Positions 53,350 to 64,000 of a stretch of 64,000 bases of DNA are shown one piece after another (positions within the stretch are counted from its first letter, which is position 1; every line of letters starts with the position of its first letter). The notes under the pieces are model-generated. The model did not search any database and was not told where the DNA came from. It saw nothing but the letters and a program-made list of their open reading frames with translations. Origin of the DNA: Austropuccinia psidii (taxonomy: Eukaryota; Basidiomycota; Pucciniomycetes; Pucciniales; Sphaerophragmiaceae); NCBI GenBank assembly GCA_023105745.1, contig JALGQZ010000004.1, positions 71,475,112-71,539,111 on the forward strand, in the 5' to 3' direction. The translations under genes and the position numbers were made by a program.

Positions 53350-55890
53350 CTAAAAACAAAACAATTGAGGTTAGTAACTGCATACAAAGTAAACAATCAA
53401 GAAAGAAAATGAAGGCATACAATGAATTATAAATTTAAAGCATTAACAAAATAAAGAACTCTACTAGGAAGGTTTTAAAAGTCTGGAAGAGAGTCGTGAA
53501 GAAAAATAAGTATTAATATCGGTACATAATGTCGACAAAAGCTAAAAAAAGAGGTAACACATGAGGTGGATAGAGAAGTGAGGTTCTGAAAGGATCAGCA
53601 GAATAAACAAACAGGCAAAAGGAGGGGAAGTGGGTTTAGTGGAGTGCGAAGGACAAAAGTAGAAAGGCAGGAAGACAAAGGGGAATACGCACAAGAAGGA
53701 CAAACGCAGGTGAGAAAGAAAGTGAAGGGCGTGTTGTGTGAAGACGGTCTTTTATACCATGGTGAAGCTGAGACGATCTCAGCAGTTGCAGCACCCGCAA
53801 AAGTGTCAGCTTCAAGGCGTGTGGGCAAAATTGAAGCTGAGTCTCAGCGAATGCTGCAACTGAGAAGTGAAATGCTCGCATGAGGCAGAACAACAATGGG
53901 GGTCTGGCTGAGTATTGCTATTGATTGAATTGTCAAGCTGAGTCAAATCCCCTTTGTTTCCTTAAATAGCCACCCGATCACCCAGGAGGGTGGTCGTGAG
54001 GCCCTTGTCGAATGTGCATTGTGGGTGCAATGCACAAGTGCCCCATGCAGAAATGAACCCGGTGCATTTGGTCACAAGTGACCACGGCAAGATTACCGGC
54101 CGTATGGCCTGGTAATAGTATGTGAACAAAGGGGGGGGCTGTAACACAAGTGAATACAGCGTGAGCTTGCCTCGACCCATTGCTCAGGTTTGCTTTTGGG
54201 TCATAATTGAAATGCTCAGTGGCTGAAAATTTTAATTGCACAGTGATTGAACTATTGATATAACAATATCAAATGCACTGTGCTGAGCCATTGCTCAGTC
54301 GTTTTTGTATGCACACAATCTGAGCATTTGGCACTGCATTGGATGACATTTCAGCCAGGTGCAGCATTTCACACGCTTTGGTGAAGTGATCCAAACTGAG
54401 CCTTCCAATGAACTATTGCAAAAATTGTCCTGACCATGGGTTTACTGAGCACTTCCACAGGGTGCCTTTGACCATGACATGCTCAGCTGACGTGTGCAAA
54501 TCGGGTGAAGCACAATGCTGAGCATGGGGCACATGAGCTACATATATGCAAACAATCGGAAGGTGCATGCACATTCGCTATATGCATGCAGGCGCAAGTA
54601 GTATTACACCTTCCTAATCTGTACAGCCAACACTGTACTACGCAGTACACCTTTGTAAAAGTATGCTGCAGGGCAGAGCAAAAGCTGTTCAACAATGTAA
54701 TGTGCAATAACGTCAAGCCATCGAGTCATATATCTCAATTGCATCCCTTTGATGCACCTTGCTGGACAGCTCTGCCTAACTACGGCACAGATGCGCATGT
54801 AACGCAAGTTAATGTAAGTGGGTCATAATGGGATGACTTATTATTTGGGTCATACACAAACAGTGGATTCACTCCGGTGCCATTGTCGGGGCAAACTTTG
54901 ACTGGCCGCACTTGTTCATCCCACGTTCTCATTGTTGGGCAGCCACACGCTTTCATACGCACCCCCAACGGGTCATACACAGGTAACTTTCACACGCCTG
55001 GAAGACATTTTACTGCCAGTCTTCCAACTGCCTATTTTCTTGGTCGGGTTGTCAGCTTGACTGCAGACGCTCACCCGCTTGCGCGTGGAAACCTGAGGCC
55101 AATCTGTGTGGATTTGCTTCAGCCTCATCCGCATTAGAATAATTGCGGCCTATGTTTGCGTGGGGATCTCCCACAGCGGGTCATTTTCTGCACGTTCTCA
55201 CGCGCCCCGCACAAGCTGTGGGGCCTGGCTTGCAGCCGAAAATTCCCTTGGGCGTGTGGCCTCTTTCTCCGGAGTTTCGTACACGCATGAGGCAAATACC
55301 GTGATCCCAATCTCGGGGATTAGTAGACGCCTCAAACGCAATAGGGGTGAATTTATATGTGGATCACGCCTCACGGTCGGTGCCCCGTTTGATCATGCCA
55401 CAAATCCCCCCCTGCAGCCTAGTTGGCATCAGTCATCAAAAAACTTCACGCAAAATCAAACTCATGTTTGGTGGCACGCCACCAAACATATCTCACCCAC
55501 CCAAAGACAAAAATCCCCAAAGTGAGATTGCCCTTTGAAACCGCCAACATTGCCTAGTAGGTCCCTGTGCGACAATTAACCTGGGGATGATATGCTCATT
55601 GTTTTCTGTCACACCAGCGAACATGGCTGCATGCCTCTAATATTCCCCTCCACAAAAAGTTGCTACAACCCACCCAATCTCGGATATGCTAATGTCAACC
55701 TTGTTCCACCAAAGGTTTCGTAACTTGCTGCAGATCCAGCAGTCATATCGGTGCACCCAAATTTTGGCCACCTTGCCTTGATTTATGCCCCAAATTGGAT
55801 ATGAAAATTCTCAGCCCAAGAGGCCCACCCCCATCAAGTCCATGCACGTAACCACAGGCCATCCCCCGTTGACCCCATTGCTGCCTCTCA
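53350..55890. other. Intergenic region upstream of the SNF2 gene
   Basis: No gene supported. From 54180 to 54540 GCTCAG and CTGAGC words recur about ten times. From 54880 to 55560 the sequence is CpG-richer, with CACACGC and GGGTCAT words. Short open frames on both strands lack features. Confidence 0.45.
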
Positions 55891-55896
55891 TATAAG
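55891..55896 (+). promoter_or_regulatory. TATA box of the SNF2 gene
   Basis: TATAAG about 100 nt before the ATG at 55992, in a pyrimidine-rich context (CTGCCTCTCATATAAGCTCC). Positional prediction only. Confidence 0.5.
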
Positions 55897-55991
55897 CTCC
55901 CCACCTGCGCTTATCTGTCTTCATCCCGTTTAGCTAACCCTTCCCGATCATATAATTTCCGACTATCCCCAAATAATTTAAAATAGCCATC

Positions 55992-58425
55992 ATGTCAACC
56001 CCTTCACAACCACTTTGCATTGGGATTATTAATATTCGTATTCAAATAAATAGTGATATAACGTTAAATCCTGAGAATTCCCACTTAGCTTCTTGGATTA
56101 TCATATGGCACAATCAACACAACATATTCGTTTATCTCCCCAATCACCAGCGTGCTATTGGCTCTCTACCTGGAACCCTTTCCAAAATGTTGATACCATT
56201 CCTTGGGGCACCAAAAACTTTCATGCACTGTGGTCCTGGTGGGGCATGGATTGAAAATTGCCAATCCAATCCTACTCAAATATTATTCGTTGAGGGAGTA
56301 TTTATGACTGATGCAAATGATCCCTCCTCATCTCAGAAACCCAATCTAGCATTGATGTTCTTCACATGGTATCCAAACATTTTATTCATAATGGAAAGCT
56401 TTCGAACGCAAGATTTCAAGCTTAAAATGCCCAAAGAATATGACTGTAATACTCATAGTCAATGTCAACTCTTTACTGTGACATTTCCCGCTTCAAACTC
56501 GACGCCAGCTTCATATCCTGCTGTTTCATCATTGATTTCCAAGCAAAAACTGATACAATTACCCAGTGGATCAGACCTCCCCATGATGACCCCACCCCAT
56601 GCCATTATTCAAACCCCCCTCCTCCCTCATCAAAAGACCGGGTTAGCTTTTCTCTGGGATATAGAAATCCCCAATGGCCAATCAGCCCGTAACCTTTGGG
56701 CCACCTCACCCCCAGGATCCACTTTTAATGCCAGGCACATCATTACAAACAAGGTCGTTAGCTCATTTGAATCCCTTTCAACCAATACCCTTCTTGGAGG
56801 ACTGCTCGCAGATGATATGGGATTAGGTAAAACCATTAAGGCCATTGCTATAATTGGTACCTCCAAGGAGCGGATGATTGCAAACCCCCATTGCTCCACG
56901 CCCACCATGATCATCTTCCCCCCTCGCTTAAGTACCAACTGGCAATCAGAAATATCCAAGCATGCTCAGGCTGGAGCGCTGCATTCCAAAATCTACCATG
57001 GTCCCACTCATCACTCATTATCCAAAGCCGACATCTTAAAATATGATATCATCATCACTTCTTACAATACTATCACCCAAGAATTTAAGCAAACCAATAC
57101 CTCTACATCATTCATTTTTCAAATCAATTGGCATTGTATAATTTTGGATGAAGCACAGTGAGTGTCTGATCTTAAATGATGCAAATTACCTTTTATATCC
57201 AATAACCCTTTCCCCATCTTATAGCTATATTCGCTCTCAATACACTTCCACTCACCGTGCCATTAATAGCCTCCTTTCATCCCGTCGAATATGTTTAACA
57301 GGCACACCTATTCACAACACCATTTCTGACCTTTTGGGCATAATATCATTCATCACTCAACCCCAGAGCGCCGATCAAGATAACTGGTCACCATTCATCC
57401 TGAGTAGTCTTTCCAAAGGTTGCAATGATATCTTGCATTTGGCATTGCGGCATTTAAGTTTGCGCCGCACCAAAACCACACATCTCGAATCCCTCCCCAC
57501 TATTAGCCATCATTATGAGCTTCTCCCACTCAACCCGACCATGCAGCAAGAATATTCCATATTATATGAAGAATTCCTATCATCCAAAAGCAAAGGACCA
57601 GGAGAATTTTTCAGAAATATTAATAAGCTGCGAATAGGTTGTAACCATCACATCACGCTTAACACAATTGCAGAGGCGGATTTGGAAGACCCCAAGGGCA
57701 GGAGCACTCAGGATAACTCCCCAACAATCACACAAACTATTGTGGATGTGGAAACATGCATGATGAGTATTAAAATTGCACACCTCCTACAAATCTTAAT
57801 GAAGAACAAACAAACAAGGTGTGGTCCAACCAAATCGGTGGTTTATACCCAATGGACCCAATTTCTTGATTTGTGCGTTAATTCTAATATGCATCCATTA
57901 CCAATTGAATCCATCTGACTTTTTAATATTGTAGAATTGGTATTGCACTTGCCCATCACTCTATCCTTTCAGCACGAATTGATGGAACAATTACAGCACG
58001 AGAACAGGAGAAGGCACTGGAGAATTTCTTCAATAATCCTGAATGTGAAGTACTGATTGCATCCATTGCCGCAGCTGGAACTGGCCTCAATATAACTTGT
58101 GCTAATACGGTCTATTTAATGGTGAGGGGACCCCCAAAATTCTGCCCTGATTTGCGGCCCCTGACATCCACATTTCCAGGAGCCCAACTGGAACCCAGCC
58201 ATTGAGGCTCAGGCTGTTGATCGACTCCATCGTATTGGCCAACAACAACCTGTAAAGGTCATCCACTATATCACTCCTCATTCAGTTGAGGTCAACATGC
58301 GGAAGGTACCTTTCAAGATCATCTTTGACCCTAATTGTATTGCTATTCGAAAATCCTTCCTTATGAAAATGCCATTTTCTAAACACTAATAGGTCCAAGA
58401 AAAGAAAAAATCATTAACTGCGTGA
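55992..58425 (+). CDS. SNF2-family DNA-dependent ATPase, five exons, intact
   Basis: Exons 55992-57157, 57225-57872, 57935-58121, 58180-58305 and 58393-58425 give 719 residues with no stop. All introns are GT-AG and 58-87 nt. Helicase motif I is ADDMGLGKT (about residue 274), and motif II DEAH (386-389) is completed exactly across the first intron. LTGTPIHN and the C-terminal lobe (RIDGTITAREQEKALENFF, AGTGLN, QAVDRLHRIGQ) follow. It resembles the Rad16/HLTF side of the family by its short lobes, but no RING finger is inserted. It probably remodels chromatin or DNA-protein complexes in the nucleus. It is convergent with gene Y, about 300 bp apart. Its intactness contrasts with the broken genes nearby. 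Confidence 0.88.
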
Positions 58426-58730
58426 GCCTTACTGATATTATATAATTTGCGTTTGACCAAGTTGATCACACCTGCGCACCCTGGCACAGGTCCACAAATA
58501 TGAACACCATGAGCTGGATCGAACTCCTTCAATATTTCCCGAATGAAAATGAGAAATAGAGTATTATTTCTAAGGGAGACGGTGATACAGTCCAACTCAT
58601 ATTGTCTATATTCTGACATATTTAGCAAGTTGTTGCATCTTTAAGAAATAATACTCAGATTGTATTACACCTGCACAAATAATTCACAAAAGGTTAATTT
58701 GTAACGGTGCTATACATTTATATTACTAAG
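58426..58730. other. Convergent spacer, SNF2 and gene Y
   Basis: About 300 bp between the two stop codons. No gene or clear terminator structure is seen. Confidence 0.5.
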
Positions 58731-60792
58731 TTATTGCAGAGCATCACCATTTGGCCTAATAACTGGCATTTCAAGTATTTTGAGGGTGCTAGTCTGCATC
58801 TTACTACAGCTTTTGAGCCAATCTTGATCAAATACCTGAAATGATAAGCCTTCCGGAATATCACCATCATCTGTCGATCGTAATTCTGGCAATCTATCAA
58901 TAGTTTTTTTACCCTTTTTTTTAATGCAATTGCAAAACTCTATGTCTTGATCCATTTTTAATACCAATTCATTAAATAACTGGGAGCACAAGCGTACTCT
59001 CACTTTGCGGTAAACTTGATGGCCATTTTCCAGTACCTCCTCAGTATCTGAGCATACTCGAGGGTCATTGAATTGTGATGCTAGAATGGGAAATTCAGCC
59101 ATATCACACCATTCACGACGGCGCTCACAGGTCTGCACATAATCAAGTAGATCATCATCAGTCTTTGCTCACAATGAAGAAGAGATACATTAACTAACCC
59201 TCTGACGAATCTTTGCGAGCTTTTGATTCTCCTTCTTTTTAACCAAATACTCGGCATCCTTTTGAATAGACTTCCATTCTCTTTTCAAATAAGTGAAATA
59301 TCGCTCCATTAAAGCCGCCACAACCCCATAGTTATTATGATCCTTGTTCCAACAGTAATGATGATACTCGGTGCTGACCAGTGCAAGACGGAATGTACGG
59401 TAAAACACCATAGACATCAGCTCATTGAACGGATGTTGCCATGAGCTCTCCCAGTCCCAAGTGAATCGCTTTAGTCCTAGCTTGTGGAGCTCATTTTCGC
59501 AGTAGCTTTGGAAACCCTGAGACTGAACCTGTGTTGATGGCTCATTGAAAAAATCCTTGGGGACATATCCGAGATGACCAGCCACTTGAATTGCAATTTC
59601 ACGCTCTTCTGTGCTTGGTGGTGCTGGTAGTGAGGAAAAATCCTTATCCCTAACTTTGAGTAGGAACAGGCAATGTGCATGTACTGCTGATCTCATTCCA
59701 TGGACATTCTCTGGAAGTTCTGCTTTCAGCCATTTTTGTTTCTCCTTCTGGCTTGCACATTTCGCCACATTGTGAGCTTTACGAGCCTGGTTCCTTTGCT
59801 GTCTGACCTCGGATTGTTCAAGCATACTCTGGGCAAGGGGCATTTGAGGATGGGTGAACTCATTATTTGACTGAGTGCCATGCTCATGCGCCATGAAATT
59901 GTCCCTCCTTGATTCATCATTTGTTTCCATTTGAGTCGGAGACATGTTCTCATCCTCATCATCCACCATTTTTTCTCTTGATGAACTGGCATGAGCTGTT
60001 CTTGGTTTGGAGGCATATGGATGATGACATCCAGTGACTTTCTCTTTATGGACCAGAGGTGAAGATGCATAAAGTTCATCACCTGCCATGCACATCATCA
60101 GCTAACACATCAAAAAATTAATGAAGACTTGTCCTACTCACAATCTTCAATTGGCTCCTGAGATCGGACTGACTTGCCTTCAGGTGCCATATTTAACCCA
60201 TGAAACAAAAATATCAAATTGTGAAAAGGGTTATACTCCAAAATTCAAATGACCTACTTTGATGAAGCGTCAATCCTGGATTTCCCTCCAACAGACCACT
60301 CCAAGTTACATTCTCCAATGGTTTTTTTCGTCGTCTCCCATCCACGCGCCTTTCATCACCCACATGAACCTGAGATCCTGATGGAATATTGAGGGTTGGC
60401 TGTTTACTTTGGCCAAAGGGATCCTGGGATGCGACTGGATTCCGACCAGGATTAAGGAGGAACTCACGTGGAAATTTTGATTGGGGATTAGCATGTGATG
60501 AGATTTGAGGTGTGCCTTCTGGCCCCTGAGACACATGCGTTTGTGTATTAGCGGGATTTGGGGGAATTGGAGTGACGGAAATATTTGGGATCGACCAAGT
60601 GCTTGAAGTTGGAGCCTTTGGATTGCCCACATCAATGTTAAGACCTGATACATTCATCGAGGATGCAATAGGGGTTGTGAGAGGAATGTTGGGACTCAAT
60701 GGTGACTGTGTTTGAACATATTCTATGCTAGATTCACTATCTGAGTCATGAACAGAACCTGAAAGGGATTTATGTGACTTGGAAGATGACAT
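58731..60792 (-). CDS. Unrecognised gene Y, four exons, open
   Basis: Starts at ATG 60792 (MSSSKSHKSLSGS). Exons 60792-60258, 60177-60142, 60082-59199 and 59162-58731 join in frame to about 628 residues. The N-terminal 200 are Ser/Pro/Asn-rich and look disordered. Then come an acidic patch, a basic helix (RQQRNQARKAHNVAKCASQK) and a globular half with VHAHCLFLLKVRDKDFSSLP, WDWESSWQHPFNELMSMVFY and a Lys-rich helix. The C-terminal exon contains CSQLFNELVLKMD. The third intron (59198-59163) is only 36 nt, unusually short, and needs RNA evidence. No known domain is recognised; the basic middle could bind nucleic acid, which is speculation. Confidence 0.6.
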
Positions 60793-61752
60793 AAGGGCCG
60801 AAAAAGTACAGTAATATTTTTAACTAGATAAAACACCTCAGTATTATGATAAAATAGAGTGATATGAGATGAAATCTTTTCAAATTTAGAATAGAGAAAT
60901 TCTATGAATAGTTGGAACTAAGTGTCGCGTGGAAGTCCAATAAGCCTCTTTTTAGGAGAATCCTCCCTGCCTCCTCTTGAGCTCCTCCGCTTTTGTCGGA
61001 AACCACCCGGCACAGCCTACCACCATATAATGTAATATTCCCTTGATCTCAAAGGGGACCCATAATCCATAAGTAATCATATTCGGTAACATTTCCGCCT
61101 CCCCATTGTCACATTTTGTGAATTATCCAAACTGCCAATATATGCATTGACATTCCACATCATTGTACATCTGTAAAGGGGTATATTCATGAAGGATTTA
61201 CCCACAAAAGAGAAATCACCTTTTCAAGAAAGGAAAGACAATCCAAATCACATTCCAACAAATTGAAAGCCTGCTGCACTCAAACCAAATACCAAGACTT
61301 TAGCTGCACTCCAACCCCTTATGTAATAGAGTTATATTGTTATGTCTGTAATAAGTTTTAAACCATGTACGATGGTGTGCCAGCGTACATGGATTAAATG
61401 TTAATCCCCTCAATTCAATGGTAGCACTTCACTAATGGAACCCCCTCAATGGTCAAACCCGCACTATCACAATGTGTAAATAAACTAGAATATGTATGAG
61501 CATTGAGCAGCATGATATTTTACCCAATTAAACTACTAACCAATTCTGCCATCCAGATGAGACATGTTACACTTTATCCGCTGCAGCTCATGCACAATTA
61601 CAAATGGGATAAAATCCTCAGCTGGCTCAAATCATCTCCCCCTTCATAAATAATCACTCAATTTTTTTTCCAATTAATAACACTCCTAAACACTTTCACA
61701 TCAGCCATAGATATTTATACACAAACCAACCGTACTCCCAATTCCTGCAACA
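60793..61752. other. Divergent region, gene Y and Tnp2 gene
   Basis: No gene. It contains the palindrome at 61363-61392 and a TATA-like ATTTATA near 61712, about 40 nt before the Tnp2 ATG. Confidence 0.5.
61363..61392. repeat. 30-bp palindrome copy
   Basis: Arms CCATGTACGATGG and CCAGCGTACATGG pair at 12 of 13 positions around a short loop. Same family as 51119-51144. Confidence 0.7.
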
Positions 61753-64000
61753 ATGACAACCCGCCGCTATTCCTCAATGCGTATATGCATGTGTCAAAAC
61801 TGCTCAACTCAAACACACTCTTCCCCTGAGGGTGATAGGCCTGGAGTTGCCTTCACACCTTTCCAATATAAACAGCACATTAAAAAGCTCAAATCAACCA
61901 TTGCACCCAAACCTCTTCCAAACATCCCTACTTCTGCATCAGGATCTGAGTGCCCACAACTTCTATTGGATCAAATATTCCCAGCTGATTATTCACCATG
62001 GGCCCAAAGCACCTTCTCTACAGTACTGGGTCTCAATTCAACTGCACAGAAACCATACAGCAGCTGTCAAACCCTTCCCCCACAAGACCTTGGAATGATA
62101 ATATCTGCCATTCTATCATTAAGGTATAATATACCCCGCAGGGCTTCACGCATTCTCAACCCCTCCCTAAACCTGCTGATCAAGTCCAGCATCTCAAGCT
62201 CCGGTGGTCCCCCCATTCCTGCATTCCATATACCTCAGGATCTGAGTACCATATTTGAACATCTCCAATTGGAGCCAGTGATTCAAAACTATATATGTTG
62301 TCCTCAATGTTTCTCTCTTAATGGCCTTACTGAATCAGTCACAACTGACCAACCCCACTGTCAACGCCATAATGACCCAAATGATCATGATCCCCCTTGC
62401 ACACAATCATTAGGCAAATTCATCTATTCATTTGAACCCTGCACCCAAAACACAACCAACATGAAGCAAAAATTTATACCAACAAAACATTTCATTTATC
62501 AACCATTCAAAAATTGGCTTGCCAGATTTCTCCAGCGGGCTGGAATTATGGAGATTCTGCATCAAAATCAACAATCCCAAACTCCCAAAGATTCCCCAAA
62601 ATGTGACGTCTGGGATGGATTGGTCTGGAGACGCTTCACTGGCACTAGAAATATCCATGACCCCCCATTCCTGGTGCATTGGCCTTCTCCATTTATGTGG
62701 ACTGGTTTAATGCACATGGAAAGTCCACCCAGTTGGCCAGCATTGGACCTATCATGCTTATTTGTCTTAATCACCCCCCAAGTGAAAGATTGAAGCCAGA
62801 GAATGTCTATGTTGCAGGAATCATCCCTGGTCTGAAGGAGCCAACTTCCCTTCAATTGAATTATTTATTAATGCCACTCATCAACAAGCTCAAAGAGCTA
62901 TGGCAAGGTTACCATTTTTCACCCACCTCAACAGGTCCTTCAGGATCCTTTATCTGTGTTGCCATTCTCACAGCCATTGCGGATGTGGTTGCCATGCGCA
63001 AGCTTACTGGATTTATTTCCCATTCAGGCAACCACTTTTGTAACTACACACGCTCATATCAAAATCATAAATCAACCATTGCCAAATGGCTTTAGGCAAC
63101 CCCACAACAAAGACAAGCAATTTTCTCTGAGTATGGAGTGTGATATTCAATTTTAGAAGACCTTCCATATTGGGATGCAACCAGAATGGTTAATCTTGAC
63201 ATAATGCATAATTTAATACTTGGAATTTTGAAGGATCATGCGACTTTCAAATTGTGCATTCCAGAGTCCACATCAAAAATTTACCTCAGGTCCCGCAGGA
63301 AATCCAATGACACCAACAGTTCAGACTCAGATTCCATGACCTCCAACAGCTCTCTTGATAAAATCACATTGAGAGAGGCCCGCTCCCTGAGAAGAGACAC
63401 AGCAAAAATAATAAATGAGCCACTCCCCACTACTTCCACCCAGAAAAACTACTTCCCAATGCCCACCCCTCACACGGAAAATCCATCTAGTGGTTCTGCG
63501 GAGATTCCTTCATTTGATGCTGATTACACCCCCACTTCTGAAATCCCCTCTGAATTGAATATCACTGCACTGAGTGATCACCAGATCAAGGGTGAGGCTC
63601 TGGAGCATCTCCGACAAATCATATCTGAGACGATAATTCCCTCATCATGGACAAGAGTACCTCGCAACATGGGTTCCCCCTCTCATGGTAGCTTAAAATC
63701 CACTGAATGGGCTCTCTTATATAAGGTCTCTATTCCATTTTTAATGCTCAATCAACAGATGTCATTAGATTTACACCAATCCGCGAACATTCAAAGAAAA
63801 ATGGGTCAGTCAGAAGAACTTGCAAATGAACTAACCAAGAATACATTCCATTTGATTAGTGCTATCAAAATTGCCACAAGTTGGACTGTTTCAATAGATG
63901 ATGCGACTGCATTTGCTGAAAATTGGAAAAAATTCCGCCTTTCCAATCAACTCCTGTTCCCAAAACAGAAAAGTAAACCAAATCATCATTTTTCTGATCA
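61753..64000 (+). pseudogene. Tnp2-type (CACTA/Plavaka-like) transposase, broken, runs off right edge
   Basis: Transposase resembling the Tnp2 family (Transposase_21). It has a Cys-rich N-terminus (CMCQNCST), CCPQCFSLNG with downstream His/Cys, and CDVWDGLVWRRF. AFSIYVDWFNAHG, AGIIPG, LNYLLMPLINKLKELWQGY, AILTAIADVVAMRKLTGF and SGNHFC follow, then EDLPYWDATRMVNLDIMHNL and GSPSHGSLKSTEWALLYKV. The last open block (63159 to the window end, about 280 codons) has no stop. Breaks are a frame shift near 62660-62680, a deletion after NHFCN near 63045, TAG at 63093 and TGA near 63129. The start at 61753 is the first in-frame ATG after a TATA-like box. Confidence 0.8.

Noticed and set aside
55992..58425. 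HLTF/Rad5 with RING finger
   Set aside because: No Cys/His ring pattern lies between the two helicase lobes.

Overview
The window looks like a transposon-rich contig from a rust fungus (Pucciniales). The gag and polyprotein families resemble those I remember from the very TE-rich myrtle rust genome (Austropuccinia psidii), but that species call is from memory and unverified. Supporting observations are short GT-AG introns of about 55-90 nt, AT-rich intergenic DNA, chromodomain Ty3/gypsy elements, TET/JBP-like oxygenases and a Tnp2-type (CACTA/Plavaka-like) transposase. Nothing suggests a bacterial or organellar origin.

1-33.9 kb is a nest of Ty3/gypsy elements, resolved here by 5-bp target duplications. 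An old element A3 (minus strand) is split by element B (minus; 5320-25239; duplication ATTGA; LTRs of 1.9-2.0 kb). One LTR of B is in turn split by a young full-length element A2 (plus; 5679-15158; duplication GAATT; two 739-bp LTRs with one difference seen by eye). A2 has intact gag and pol joined by a canonical -1 frameshift site, and a candidate tRNA-independent self-priming system that also occurs, with two compensatory base changes, in the related LTR at 3276-4035. A second B-type element, B' (25711 to about 33880), is heavily decayed. The left edge holds a truncated A-type gag plus LTR fragments.

33.9-39.7 kb is a broken Mutator-like (MULE) transposase gene whose C-terminus is an OTU-type cysteine protease domain. 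It is split by a 1495-bp solo LTR with an ATATG duplication.

39.7-51.7 kb carries two same-strand copies of a two-gene module: an unrecognised multi-exon gene (X1, X2) followed by a TET/JBP-like 2-oxoglutarate/Fe(II) oxygenase gene (TET1, TET2). All four show disabling changes. Between and around them are a tRNA-Glu-derived SINE-like repeat, an array of short hairpins, a 40-bp minisatellite and a dispersed near-perfect palindrome.

52-64 kb carries a proline-rich multi-exon gene with frame breaks (minus), an intact five-exon SNF2 ATPase gene (plus), a convergent intact gene of unknown function (minus), and a decayed Tnp2-type transposase running off the right edge (plus). The module of greatest interest is the repeated X-TET pair: TET/JBP enzymes oxidise 5-methylcytosine or thymine, and in fungi such genes are known to travel with DNA transposons.
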